From Serinicoccus sediminis (GTDB lineage Bacteria; Actinomycetota; Actinomycetes; Actinomycetales; Dermatophilaceae): a stretch of DNA of 64,000 nucleotides. The notes under the pieces were generated by a model that was given only the letters and a program-made list of their open reading frames with translations, ran no database searches and had not been told where the DNA came from. The stretch lies in contig NZ_SDVA01000005.1 of NCBI RefSeq assembly GCF_004153545.1, positions 62,001 through 126,000 on the forward strand, written 5' to 3'. This document shows positions 38,265 to 46,006 of the stretch, piece by piece. The position numbers and the translations under genes were made by a program. Numbering within the stretch: the first letter of the stretch is position 1; each line of letters starts with the position of its first letter.

Positions 38265-38489
38265 GCATACACAGGACGCGCCGTCATCGCGCTCCGGACG
38301 CGTGTTCGCGCTACACAGGACGCGCCTTCCGCTAGACGTGTCGTGTCTGCGCCCCGCGCACGTCCTGTGGGTGCCGACGACGTGTTCGGTGTGCGCTGGT
38401 GACGTGTTCTGTGAGTGCCGACGACGCGTCCTGTGAGTGCCGACGACGTGTTCGGTGTGCGCTGGCGACGTGTTCTGTGCGGCTAGCGC
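38252..38489. repeat. 22-bp-period tandem arrays, locus 3, in opposite orientations
   Basis: Four copies (GGACG[C/T]G at 38252, 38274, 38296 and 38318) run in one orientation; the first lies in the last codons of the dehydrogenase gene. After a ~40-base gap, copies in the other orientation start at 38360, 38380, 38402, 38424, 38446 and 38468 (22-bp steps except the first, 20). Consensus of the conserved half is [A/G]CG[C/T]GT[C/T]C[G/T]GTG-like. The array ends at the 3' end of the convergent M20 gene. Confidence 0.85.
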
Positions 38490-39703
38490 GGGCCCGGGGC
38501 GAGGAGGTGCAGGACGGTGCGCGCGTAGCCACGGGCGGCGAGGAGCAAATCGTCGACCGCCACCGACTCGTCCGGGCGGTGGGCCTGCTCGTTGACCGAG
38601 CCGGGGCCCTGCACCACGACCGGTATGCCCCACGCCTGCGCCACGAAGCCGCCGTCGCACGCGGCGGTCCACCCCTGCAACGGCACCGGCCCGCGCCCGG
38701 CCCCGCTCATCGCCGCGTCCACGGTCCGCACGAACGGCTCCTCCGGGGCGGTCTCGAAGCCCGGCATGTCCATGGGGGAGGACACCGACCAGCTCAGCCC
38801 TCGCGCCTCCAGGTCGAGGGCGGTGAGCCTCTCCCGCACGGCGTCGACGACCGCGTCCATCGGCTCGCCCGGCAGCAGCCGTCGGTCCACCTCGACCCGG
38901 CAGAGGTCGGGCACGGCCGATCCGGACGTCCCGCCCTGGATGACGCCGACGTTGACCGTGGCCGGTCCGACGAGCGGATGCGCCCTGGCCGCCAGCTCCT
39001 CGTGCCAGCGGTCCAGGTCGGCGACGACGAGCGCGGCGCCGCTGATGGCGTTGCGCCCGTCCGCGGGCCGTCCCGCGTGCGCGGCGACCCCGCGCACCTC
39101 CACGTGCAGGTATGACGCACCCCGCGCGGCCACCACCGTCGCCAGGTCGGTCGGCTCGGCCACGACGCACCCCAGCAGGTCGGGTGCCGCCTGCTCGACG
39201 TAGCGGCGGATGCCGATGCCGTTCTGCTCCTCGTCGCACAGCGCGTCCAGCAGGACCGGCCCGGTGAGCCGCACCCCGGCCTCGCGCACGGCGGCCATCG
39301 CCAGCAGCACCGCCGCGAGCCCGCCCTTCATGTCCGCGCTCCCGCGGCCCACGAGGCGCCCGTCGGCGAGCGTCGCGGCATACGGGTCGACGGTCCAGTC
39401 CTCGAGCGGTCCCGGTGGGACCACGTCGGTGTGCCCCAGGAAGAGGAGCCCGGGCCCGTCGCCGCCGTCCAGGCGCACGCCGACGTTCGGCCGACCGGGC
39501 TCGACCTCCTGCACCTCGGCGGTCAGCCCGAGCCCGCCGGCCAGGCCGGCCAGCACCTGCGCCGTGGCGGCCTCCTCGCCGGGCGGGTTGGCGCCCGGTG
39601 CGCGGACGAGCTCCTGCGCCAGGGGCACGAGCCGCTCGGCGGTGAGGAGCGCGAGCACCCGCTGCCCGGCCGCGGTGCGCGCGGTCACCTCCCCGCCGGT
39701 CAT
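38483..39703 (-). CDS. M20 family metallopeptidase/deacylase (ArgE/DapE-like)
   Basis: Zinc hydrolase of 406 residues that removes an acyl group or cleaves a dipeptide. Motifs: LLFLGHTDVVPPG (His-x-Asp), VGRGSADMKGGLAAVL (bridging Asp), LLDALCDEEQNGIG (Glu-Glu), VVAEPTDLATV and a C-terminal histidine in GSVNEQAHRPDESV. The dimerisation domain includes GVAAHAGRPADGRNAI. It is the last gene of a four-gene coupled operon with both neighbours overlapped by 4 bp. In ectoine catabolism deacetylation is done by a different family (DoeB/EutE), so this could be a substitute; speculative. Confidence 0.88.
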   Translation of the reverse strand: MTGGEVTARTAAGQRVLALLTAERLVPLAQELVRAPGANPPGEEAATAQVLAGLAGGLGLTAEVQEVEPGRPNVGVRLDGGDGPGLLFLGHTDVVPPGPLEDWTVDPYAATLADGRLVGRGSADMKGGLAAVLLAMAAVREAGVRLTGPVLLDALCDEEQNGIGIRRYVEQAAPDLLGCVVAEPTDLATVVAARGASYLHVEVRGVAAHAGRPADGRNAISGAALVVADLDRWHEELAARAHPLVGPATVNVGVIQGGTSGSAVPDLCRVEVDRRLLPGEPMDAVVDAVRERLTALDLEARGLSWSVSSPMDMPGFETAPEEPFVRTVDAAMSGAGRGPVPLQGWTAACDGGFVAQAWGIPVVVQGPGSVNEQAHRPDESVAVDDLLLAARGYARTVLHLLAPGPR

Positions 39704-40911
39704 CGACCGGTCGCCACGTCCACCGCCCGGGCCAACCTGGCCACGCCCTCCCGGATGCGGTCCGGCGGGGTGGAGGCGAAGCAGAGCCGCAGGTCGTGCG
39801 GGAAGCGGCGGCCGGGGGAGAAGGCGTTGCCGGGGATGTAGGCCACGCCCTCGGCCAGCGCGGTCTCGAAGAGCGCCTCGGTGTCCACCTCGTCGCCGAA
39901 GGACACCCAGAGGAAGAACCCGCCCTCGGGGTCGGTCCACGAGGCCCGCCCGGAGAAGTGCTCGGTCAGCGCCTGCTGCATGGCCTCCTTGCGCCGCCGG
40001 TACTCCTCCCGCTGCACGGTCAGGTGCTCCTCCAGCTTCCCGGACTCCAGGAAGGCCGCGACCAGGCGCTGCGCGGGCAGGTTGGTGCACGTGTCCATGG
40101 ACTGCTTGGCGTGGATGAGCAGCTGGCCCAGCGACGGGTCGGCGTCGACCCAGCCGACCCGCAGGCCGGGGGCGACGATCTTGGAGAAGGTGCGGACCGA
40201 GAAGACGAGCGGGTCACCGTCGGCGAGCTCGTGCAGGCTCGGCACCGGGTCGCCGGCGAAGCGCAGCATCCCGTAGGGGTCGTCGTCGAGGACGACGCTG
40301 CCCCAGGACCGGGCGACCTCGAGCAGCTCGCGGCGCCGCTCCAGCGACATCGAGGTGCCGGAGGGGTTCTGGAAGGTCGGCACGGTGTAGACGACCTTGG
40401 GTGCGCGCCCGGCCCGGTCCACCGCCGCGCGCAGCGCGTCGATCGACATGCCGTCCTCGTCGACCTCGATCTCCGCGAGCTCGGCCTGGTAGGCCAGGGC
40501 CGTCGCGCTGCCGTTGGTGTAGGTCGGCGACTCGACGGTCACGAGGTCGCCCGGGTCGATGAACAGCTTCGCGGCGAGGTCCAGGCCCTGCATGCCGCCG
40601 GCGGTGATGGTGAGCCGCTCGTCGGTGGTGGCGTCGGTGGTGCCCTCCAGCATGTCCAGCAGGGCGGCCCGCAGCCCCGGGTCGCCCTCGGTCGCCGCGT
40701 AGTCGAAGGACGCGGGCGTGCCGAGCTCGGCCCGCGCCGCCTCGGCGAGCGCCGCGGTGGGGATGGCCTCGGCGGCCGGGCTGCCCATGGCGAACCGGAC
40801 GATGTCGTGGGTCTGCCGGGCGAGCAGCGAGGTGCTGGAGTCGATGACCGAGCCGACGAGCTGGTCGGTCCGGGAGGCCAGCGGGAGGCGGGTCGTGGCG
40901 GTCGAGGTCAT
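39700..40911 (-). CDS. PLP aminotransferase, class I (LysN / 2-aminoadipate type)
   Basis: Fold-type I aminotransferase of 403 residues without an HTH domain. Motifs: FAMGSPAAEAIPTAALAEA, ITAGGMQGLDLAAKLFIDPG, VESPTYTNGSATAL, VPTFQNPSGTSMSLERRREL, VLDDDPYGMLRF and the PLP lysine in VRTFSKIVAPGLRVGW. Similar enzymes act on 2-aminoadipate, Leu or aromatic substrates; specificity is not readable. Coupled by ATGA overlaps to the M24 gene upstream and the M20 gene downstream. Confidence 0.88.
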   Translation of the reverse strand: MTSTATTRLPLASRTDQLVGSVIDSSTSLLARQTHDIVRFAMGSPAAEAIPTAALAEAARAELGTPASFDYAATEGDPGLRAALLDMLEGTTDATTDERLTITAGGMQGLDLAAKLFIDPGDLVTVESPTYTNGSATALAYQAELAEIEVDEDGMSIDALRAAVDRAGRAPKVVYTVPTFQNPSGTSMSLERRRELLEVARSWGSVVLDDDPYGMLRFAGDPVPSLHELADGDPLVFSVRTFSKIVAPGLRVGWVDADPSLGQLLIHAKQSMDTCTNLPAQRLVAAFLESGKLEEHLTVQREEYRRRKEAMQQALTEHFSGRASWTDPEGGFFLWVSFGDEVDTEALFETALAEGVAYIPGNAFSPGRRFPHDLRLCFASTPPDRIREGVARLARAVDVATGR

Positions 40912-42128
40912 GGGTGGGTCACCAGTCCTTGGTCGAGGGGGGCAAGCAGCTCGGGCGGGCCGTCGGTGACGAGCACCGACTCGGAGGTCTCGTAGCCCCA
41001 GCGGTCCATCCACATCCCGAGGATGACGTGGAAGCACATGCCGGGCGTCAGCACCGTGTGATCCTCGGCGCGCAGGCTGACCGTGCGCTCGCCCCAGTCG
41101 GGCGGGTAGCCGATGCCGATGGAGTAGCCGATGCGCGACTCCTTGGACAGCCCGTGCCGGGAGATGGCGCGGGTGAAGGCGGCGTGGACGTCGGCGGTGG
41201 TGCTGCCCGGCCGCATGGCGGCGAGCGCCTGCTCCAGGCCGAGACCGGTGGCCTCCGCGGTCTGCGCCAGCCGGGCCGGGGGAGGCCCGAGGCTGACGGT
41301 CCGCGCGAGGGGCACGTGGTAGCGCCGGTGCACGCCGGCGAGCTCGATGGTCGTGGCCTCGCCCTGCCGCAGCGGCTCCTCCACCCAGGTCAGGTGGGGC
41401 GTGCCGGCGGTCTCGCCGCTCGGCAGCATGGGCACGATGGCCGGGTAGTCGCCGCCCAGCGCCTCGGTGCCGTGCGCCTGGGCCTGCTGGATCTGCGCCA
41501 CGACGTCGCACTGCCGGGCCCCGGCGCGCAGGGTGTCCACGGCCACCCTCATCGCCCGGACGGTCACCTCCCCGGCCGCCCGCATGAGCGCGATCTCGGT
41601 GTCCGACTTCACGACCCGCAGCCAGTTGACGAGCTCGCGGCTGTCCACCAGCCGGGCCTGCGGCAGGCAGGCGCCGAGGGCGAGGTAGGCGCGCGGGCTG
41701 AAGTAGTGGGCGTCCATCTCCAGGGCGACGGTGGCCGGCCCGGCCGGCAGGGCACCCACCTCGAGCCCCCGACGGGCGATCCACTCGAAGGGGTGGATGT
41801 CGTGCCGGTGGACGTAGTGCTCGGGATAGCCGTGGATGCGTGCGGGCGGCAGCGACGCGGTGTGGTGGCCGCCCTTGGCGTCCATGGCACGCAGCACCAG
41901 ATGGGCCTCGCCCCGCACCGGGACCAGCAGAGCCTGCGGCATGTAGAACGACCAGGCGTTGTAGCCGGTGAGGTAGTAGAGGTTGGCCGGGTCGGTGACG
42001 ACGAGGGCGTCGTGGCCGCGCGCGGCCAGCTCCTGCTGCACCCGGGCCAGCCGCTGCTCGTGCTCGGCGCGCAGCGCGTGCGGGTCGGCCGTCTGCTCGG
42101 CCCGGGTGATCTCGGTCAGCTCGCTCAC
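40908..42128 (-). CDS. M24 family protein, creatinase / ectoine hydrolase (DoeA/EutD)-like
   Basis: A 406-residue pita-bread-fold protein with a creatinase N-terminal domain. Segments YYLTGYNAWSFYMPQALLVP, HRRYHVPLARTVSLG and RIGYSIGIGYPPDWGERTVS resemble what I recall of ectoine hydrolase DoeA/EutD. At the usual M24 metal-ligand positions the residues differ (IELAGVHRRYHVPLART instead of a D-G...D-x-T-R-T pattern, and no His in IGYSIGIGY), so it is probably a metal-free amidohydrolase like creatinase rather than a peptidase. GTG start overlaps the racemase B stop. Confidence 0.82.
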   Translation of the reverse strand: MSELTEITRAEQTADPHALRAEHEQRLARVQQELAARGHDALVVTDPANLYYLTGYNAWSFYMPQALLVPVRGEAHLVLRAMDAKGGHHTASLPPARIHGYPEHYVHRHDIHPFEWIARRGLEVGALPAGPATVALEMDAHYFSPRAYLALGACLPQARLVDSRELVNWLRVVKSDTEIALMRAAGEVTVRAMRVAVDTLRAGARQCDVVAQIQQAQAHGTEALGGDYPAIVPMLPSGETAGTPHLTWVEEPLRQGEATTIELAGVHRRYHVPLARTVSLGPPPARLAQTAEATGLGLEQALAAMRPGSTTADVHAAFTRAISRHGLSKESRIGYSIGIGYPPDWGERTVSLRAEDHTVLTPGMCFHVILGMWMDRWGYETSESVLVTDGPPELLAPLDQGLVTHP

Positions 42129-42898
42129 GGTGCTCCCTGGAGGGTCGAGGTGGTGCTGACGGTGCTCTCGTCCCCGAGGTCGGGGTGCCGGTCGACCAGC
42201 GACTGGCCGGGGCCGACCGCTGCGCGCCCGAGGACGGCGAGGGCCAGCCAGAGGGTGACCTGGTTGGCGCTGAGGACGGGTATGCCGAGCTCGGACTCGA
42301 GCTCCCCCAGCAGGTCGTAGGTCCGCAGGTTGGTGCAGGACACGAAGACGGCCTCCGCGTCGCCGGTGAGCGTGCCCCGGACCAGGTCGGCGGTGACCTC
42401 CTCGGGCACGGTCCAGATCTGGCCGGTCAGCCCCAGGTGCCCGGCCGAGACCACCCGGACGCCCGCCTCGGTGAGGAACGCCCCCAGGCGGTCGGTGACC
42501 GCCTCGTCGTAGGGGGTGACCACGCAGACTCTCCCGACCCCGAGCGCGCGCAGCGCGCTCACCGCCGCGCCGCTGGTCGTGACCGCCGCCGGCGCCCCCG
42601 CCTCGACCACGGCCTGCCGCAACGCGCGCTCGCCCTCCACCCCGGCGACGAAGCTGCCGGAGGTGCAGGCGTAGGCCACGACGCCGGGCAGCACGGTGGA
42701 CAGGTCGTGGGTGGCCTGCCCCACCGCGCCGGGCGCGCGGACGGCCCGCGCCTGCGCCAGGCTCACCGGGAGGGGGAGGTGCGGGGTCCGGGTGAGGTGC
42801 AGGGTCGCGCCCGCGGGGCACCAGCGCCACAGCTCACGGTCCAGGGCGAAGTCGTAGGGCACGACGACGCCGATCCCGTCCTCGCGGATCTCACGCAC
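42125..42898 (-). CDS. Asp/Glu racemase / maleate isomerase superfamily protein B
   Basis: A 257-residue paralog of the 34514 gene product. Both catalytic cysteines are present: VVAYACTSGSFVAG and AVFVSCTNLRTYD, as in maleate cis-trans isomerase. The GTG at 42898 is favoured because a CAGGGT -10 ends 8 bases before it, 18 bp from a TTGTCA inside the operator; a GTG at 42907 is in frame. First gene of the four-gene minus-strand operon (racemase B, M24, aminotransferase, M20). Resembles EutA of ectoine clusters in family only. Confidence 0.82.
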   Translation of the reverse strand: MREIREDGIGVVVPYDFALDRELWRWCPAGATLHLTRTPHLPLPVSLAQARAVRAPGAVGQATHDLSTVLPGVVAYACTSGSFVAGVEGERALRQAVVEAGAPAAVTTSGAAVSALRALGVGRVCVVTPYDEAVTDRLGAFLTEAGVRVVSAGHLGLTGQIWTVPEEVTADLVRGTLTGDAEAVFVSCTNLRTYDLLGELESELGIPVLSANQVTLWLALAVLGRAAVGPGQSLVDRHPDLGDESTVSTTSTLQGAP

Positions 42899-42905
42899 CT
42901 GACCC

Positions 42906-42957
42906 ACCCTGCCTGACGAGGAGGATTGTTGACAATCCGACACGGCCTTTCTACGGT
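42906..42957. promoter_or_regulatory. Divergent promoters sharing one GntR-type operator
   Basis: GATTGT-TG-ACAATC (42924-42937) carries both -35 elements: plus-strand TTGACA (42929-42934), 17 bp, then TACGGT (42952-42957), 7 positions before the GTG at 42964; and minus-strand TTGTCA, 18 bp, then CAGGGT ending at 42906, 8 positions before the GTG at 42898. Both transcripts would be leaderless, and regulator binding would block both. Confidence 0.7.
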
Positions 42958-42963
42958 CACCGT

Positions 42964-43962
42964 GTGACGGGATCTCGCGCACGAGCCGTGGTGCTGACGG
43001 CGCCGGGCCTGGACCCGCCGCCCCAGCTCGCCGACCTGGCCGACGACCTCGACGTCGAGGTGGTGCACGCCGACGGCCTGGCGCAGGCGCTCGCCGGGGC
43101 CCGGGTGCTCTTCCTCTGGGACTTCTTCTCCCCGGCCGTCGCGCGGGCCTGGGAGGCCGCCGACGCCCTCGAGTGGGTCCACGTCGCGGCGGCCGGGGTG
43201 GACACCCTGCTCTTCCCCGGGCTGGTCCGCTCACCGGTCGTCGTCACCAACGCCCAGGGCGTCTTCGACCGGCCCATCGCGGAGTTCGTCCTGGCCAGCG
43301 TGCTCGCCCACGTCAAGCGGCTGCACGAGAGCCGGGACCTGCAGCGCCAGCACCGGTGGCAGCACCGCGAGACCACCCTGCTGCTGGGCCAGCGGGTGCT
43401 CGTGGTCGGCACCGGGGGCATCGGCCGGGCGACCGTCGCCCTCCTCCGCGCGGTGGGGTGCGAGGTCAGGGCGGCCGGACGCCGCGCGGTGCCCGACGAC
43501 CACGAGCTCGGCGAGGTCGTCGCGAGCAGCGCGCTCGTCGACCACGTGGGCTGGGCCGACCACGTCGTCAACGCCGCGCCCCTCACCCCGGCCACCACCG
43601 GGTTGCTGGACGCGTCGGTGTTCGCGGCGATGCGCCCGGGGGCGCACGTCGTCAACATCGGGCGCGGCGCGAGCGTCGTGCAGGACGACCTGCTGGCTGC
43701 GCTCCGCACCGGCCACCTGGGCGGCGCCTCGCTGGACGTGCTGGAGGAGGAGCCGCCGCCCGAGGGGTCGCCGGTGTGGGACACGCCAGGCCTCGTCCTG
43801 TCGGCGCACCTGTCCGGCGACGTCGTCGGCTGGCGGGACACCCTGGCCGAGCAGTTCGTCGCCAACGCCCGCCGGTTCGTCGCGGGCGAGCCGCTGACCG
43901 GGGTGGTCGACAAGGAGCTGGGCTACGTCCCGCGCACCGGGTCCGGGCAGGTGCGGGTATGA
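42964..43962 (+). CDS. D-2-hydroxyacid dehydrogenase family protein
   Basis: NAD(P)-dependent dehydrogenase of 332 residues. The nucleotide motif VVGTGGIGRATVALLRAVG lies near residue 148; VNIGRGASVVQDDLLAAL, the Glu in DVLEEEPPPEGSPVW and the catalytic His in VLSAHLSGDVVGW (near 280) follow. It probably reduces a 2-keto acid to the D-hydroxy acid or the reverse; the FAD/Fe-S enzyme in the same regulon could oxidise such a product. Leaderless GTG start. Overlaps the amidase gene by 4 bp. Confidence 0.88.
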   Translation: MTGSRARAVVLTAPGLDPPPQLADLADDLDVEVVHADGLAQALAGARVLFLWDFFSPAVARAWEAADALEWVHVAAAGVDTLLFPGLVRSPVVVTNAQGVFDRPIAEFVLASVLAHVKRLHESRDLQRQHRWQHRETTLLLGQRVLVVGTGGIGRATVALLRAVGCEVRAAGRRAVPDDHELGEVVASSALVDHVGWADHVVNAAPLTPATTGLLDASVFAAMRPGAHVVNIGRGASVVQDDLLAALRTGHLGGASLDVLEEEPPPEGSPVWDTPGLVLSAHLSGDVVGWRDTLAEQFVANARRFVAGEPLTGVVDKELGYVPRTGSGQVRV

Positions 43963-45431
43963 CGTCCGTCGCCCGGGTCGGCGCGGCTCCCCGCCACCCG
44001 GCCCGGCCCACCGTCCTGGAGCTGTCCGCCGCCTACGCCGCCGGCACCACCACGCCGGTGGAGGCCACCGAGGCCGCGCTGGCCGCCATCGAGACCTACG
44101 ACCCGCTCGTGCGCGCCATGGTCCTGGTCGACGCCGAGGGCGCCCGCCGGGCGGCTCGGGAGGCGACCACCCGCTGGGAGCAGGGACGTCCGCTCGGCCC
44201 GGCCGACGGCATACCGACGACGATCAAGGACATCCTGCTGACCCGCGGCTGGCCGACGCTGCGGGGCAGCCGGCTCATCGACCGGGGGAGGGCGCAGGAC
44301 TGGCCCGAGGACGCACCGGCGGTCGCCCGGCTGCGCGCCGCCGGGTGCGTGCTCCTCGGCAAGAACGCCACTCCCGAGTTCGCCTGGAAGGGCACCACCG
44401 ACTCGCTGCGCCACGGCGCCACCGGCAACCCGTGGGACCCGCGCCTGACCGCCGGCGGCTCCAGCGGGGGAGCGGCGGCGGCGGTCGCCCTGGGGATGGG
44501 CGCGTGGACGGTCGGCACCGACGGCGGCGGTTCGGTGCGGATCCCCGCCGCGTTCACCGGGACCGTCGCGCTGAAGCCCACCTACGGCCGGGTGCCGCTG
44601 CACCCGGCCAGCCCCTACGGCACCCTCGCGCACGCCGGCCCGATGACCACCTCGGTGGCCGACGCCGCCCTCATGCTCGACCTCGTCGGGGTGCCGGACC
44701 CCCGCGACTGGTCCGCCCTGCCGGAGGCGCCGCGTTCCTTCCTCGACGGGCTCGAGGACGGCGTGCAGGGGCTGCGGGTCGCCGTGTCCCCGCGGCTCGG
44801 TCTGGGGGACGAGGTGGTCAACCACCCGGCCGTCGACCGGGCCGTCCGGGAGGCGGCCGAGGCGCTGGCCGCCGCGGGGGCGCAGGTCGAGGAGGTGGAC
44901 CCCGAGCTGGCGGGCACCGGCTGCCTGGAGGCCTTCCACACGCTGTGGTTCACCGGCGCCGACAAGGTCGTCCAGGCCTACGGGGAGGGTGCCCTGGAGC
45001 AGGTCGACCCTGGGCTGCGGCGGGCGATCCGCCGCTACGGGCAGGGGGTGAGCGCCGCCGACTACCTCGACGCCACCGCGGTGCGCATGGAGCTGGGTCG
45101 TCGGATGGGCCGCTTCCACGAGCGCCACGACGTGCTCCTCACCCCGAGCGTGCCCGTCCCCGCCTTCGACCTGTCGCGGCAGGGCCCCGACGACGTCGAC
45201 CAGCTGTGGACGTCGTGGACCCCCTACACCTACCCCTTCAACATGACCCAGCAGCCGGCCCTGTCGGTGCCCGCCGGGCTCACCGACGACGGCCGGCCGG
45301 TCGCCGTGCAGGTCGTGACCGCGCGGCACGCCGACGCCCTCGCCCTGCGGGTGGGCCGGACCCTGGAGGAGCGCGCGTGCTGGCGCGACGTCCTCCCCCC
45401 GCTGCTGGACCGGACCCAGGAGGCACCATGA
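43959..45431 (+). CDS. Amidase signature family hydrolase
   Basis: Amidohydrolase of 490 residues with the Ser-cisSer-Lys triad: Lys in PTTIKDILLTRGWPTLRGS (near 88), cis-Ser in LTAGGSSGGAAAAVALGMG (near 166) and the nucleophile in VGTDGGGSVRIPAAFTG (near 189). Would release ammonia or an amine from an amide substrate of the pathway. Coupled to genes on both sides by ATGA overlaps. Confidence 0.92.
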   Translation: MTSVARVGAAPRHPARPTVLELSAAYAAGTTTPVEATEAALAAIETYDPLVRAMVLVDAEGARRAAREATTRWEQGRPLGPADGIPTTIKDILLTRGWPTLRGSRLIDRGRAQDWPEDAPAVARLRAAGCVLLGKNATPEFAWKGTTDSLRHGATGNPWDPRLTAGGSSGGAAAAVALGMGAWTVGTDGGGSVRIPAAFTGTVALKPTYGRVPLHPASPYGTLAHAGPMTTSVADAALMLDLVGVPDPRDWSALPEAPRSFLDGLEDGVQGLRVAVSPRLGLGDEVVNHPAVDRAVREAAEALAAAGAQVEEVDPELAGTGCLEAFHTLWFTGADKVVQAYGEGALEQVDPGLRRAIRRYGQGVSAADYLDATAVRMELGRRMGRFHERHDVLLTPSVPVPAFDLSRQGPDDVDQLWTSWTPYTYPFNMTQQPALSVPAGLTDDGRPVAVQVVTARHADALALRVGRTLEERACWRDVLPPLLDRTQEAP

Positions 45432-45934
45432 GCCGTTTCCTCACCCTCACCCTCGACACGCGCGGCGTGACCTGCCGCGCCCGGCTGCTCGAGGAGGAGG
45501 CACCCCGCACGTGCGCCGTGGTGTGGGCCGCGCTGCCGCTCACCGCTGCGGTCTTCCACGGCAAGTACGCCCGGAACGAGATCTACAGCCTCGTGCCCCG
45601 CCTGGGCGAGGACCCGGGCAAGGAGAACACCACGGTCACCCCGATCCCCGGCGACCTGTGCTGGTTCACCTTCGACGGCGCCGACCTCGGCAACCCCGCC
45701 TACGGCTACGAGGCCGAGCGCGAGCACCGCGCCGCCGGGGAGGGCGGCATCGTCGACCTCGCGCTGTTCTACGGGCGCAACAACCTGCTCATCAACGGCG
45801 ACCAGGGCTGGGTGCCCGGCAACGTCTTCGGCGAGGTCGTCGACGGGCTCCCGGAGATGGCGCAGGCCTGCCAGGACGTCTGGATGGGTGGCGCCCGCGG
45901 CGAGACGATGACGCTGGCGCGCGCCCAGGCCTGA
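45428..45934 (+). CDS. DUF3830 (cyclophilin-like fold) protein
   Basis: A 168-residue protein of the DUF3830 family, predicted to have a cyclophilin-like fold. Conserved-looking stretches are AVFHGKYARNEIYSLVP, TVTPIPGDLCWFTFDG, VDLALFYGRNNLLINGDQG and GWVPGNVFGEV. No enzymatic role is established. Its overlap with the amidase stop and its place in the operon suggest a small hydrolase/isomerase or binding role in the same pathway; unproven. Confidence 0.8.
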   Translation: MSRFLTLTLDTRGVTCRARLLEEEAPRTCAVVWAALPLTAAVFHGKYARNEIYSLVPRLGEDPGKENTTVTPIPGDLCWFTFDGADLGNPAYGYEAEREHRAAGEGGIVDLALFYGRNNLLINGDQGWVPGNVFGEVVDGLPEMAQACQDVWMGGARGETMTLARAQA

Positions 45935-45951
45935 GGCGCCCGACGTCACCA

Positions 45952-45988
45952 GGCCCGGCCGGCGCACGGCACCGGCTCCGGTCGGGCC
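45952..45988. terminator. Inverted repeat between convergent DUF3830 and VOC genes
   Basis: GGCCCG (45952-45957) and CGGGCC (45983-45988) enclose further CCGG pairings. The repeat lies in the 72-bp convergent gap and is a possible bidirectional terminator. Confidence 0.45.
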
Positions 45989-46006
45989 CGGCGTCACCTC
46001 CCCTCC

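Noticed and set aside
35337-39239. Long minus-strand open frame opposite the FAD/Fe-S dehydrogenase (and similar long antisense frames at 1407-3578, 30889-33231 and 13242-14498)
   Set aside because: They lack family motifs, consist of Arg/Gly/Ala/Val-rich low-complexity sequence, and lie opposite genes with clear conserved domains. Such frames are expected at this GC content.
39700-40911. MocR-type GntR/aminotransferase regulator
   Set aside because: The protein has only the aminotransferase domain; no N-terminal winged helix is encoded.
29090-45934. Naming the cluster an ectoine-degradation (doe/eut) operon
   Set aside because: EutB, EutC, the DoeB-type deacetylase and the EnuR regulator are absent, and several extra enzymes are present. 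Family resemblance of the M24 and racemase-like proteins alone is not enough.
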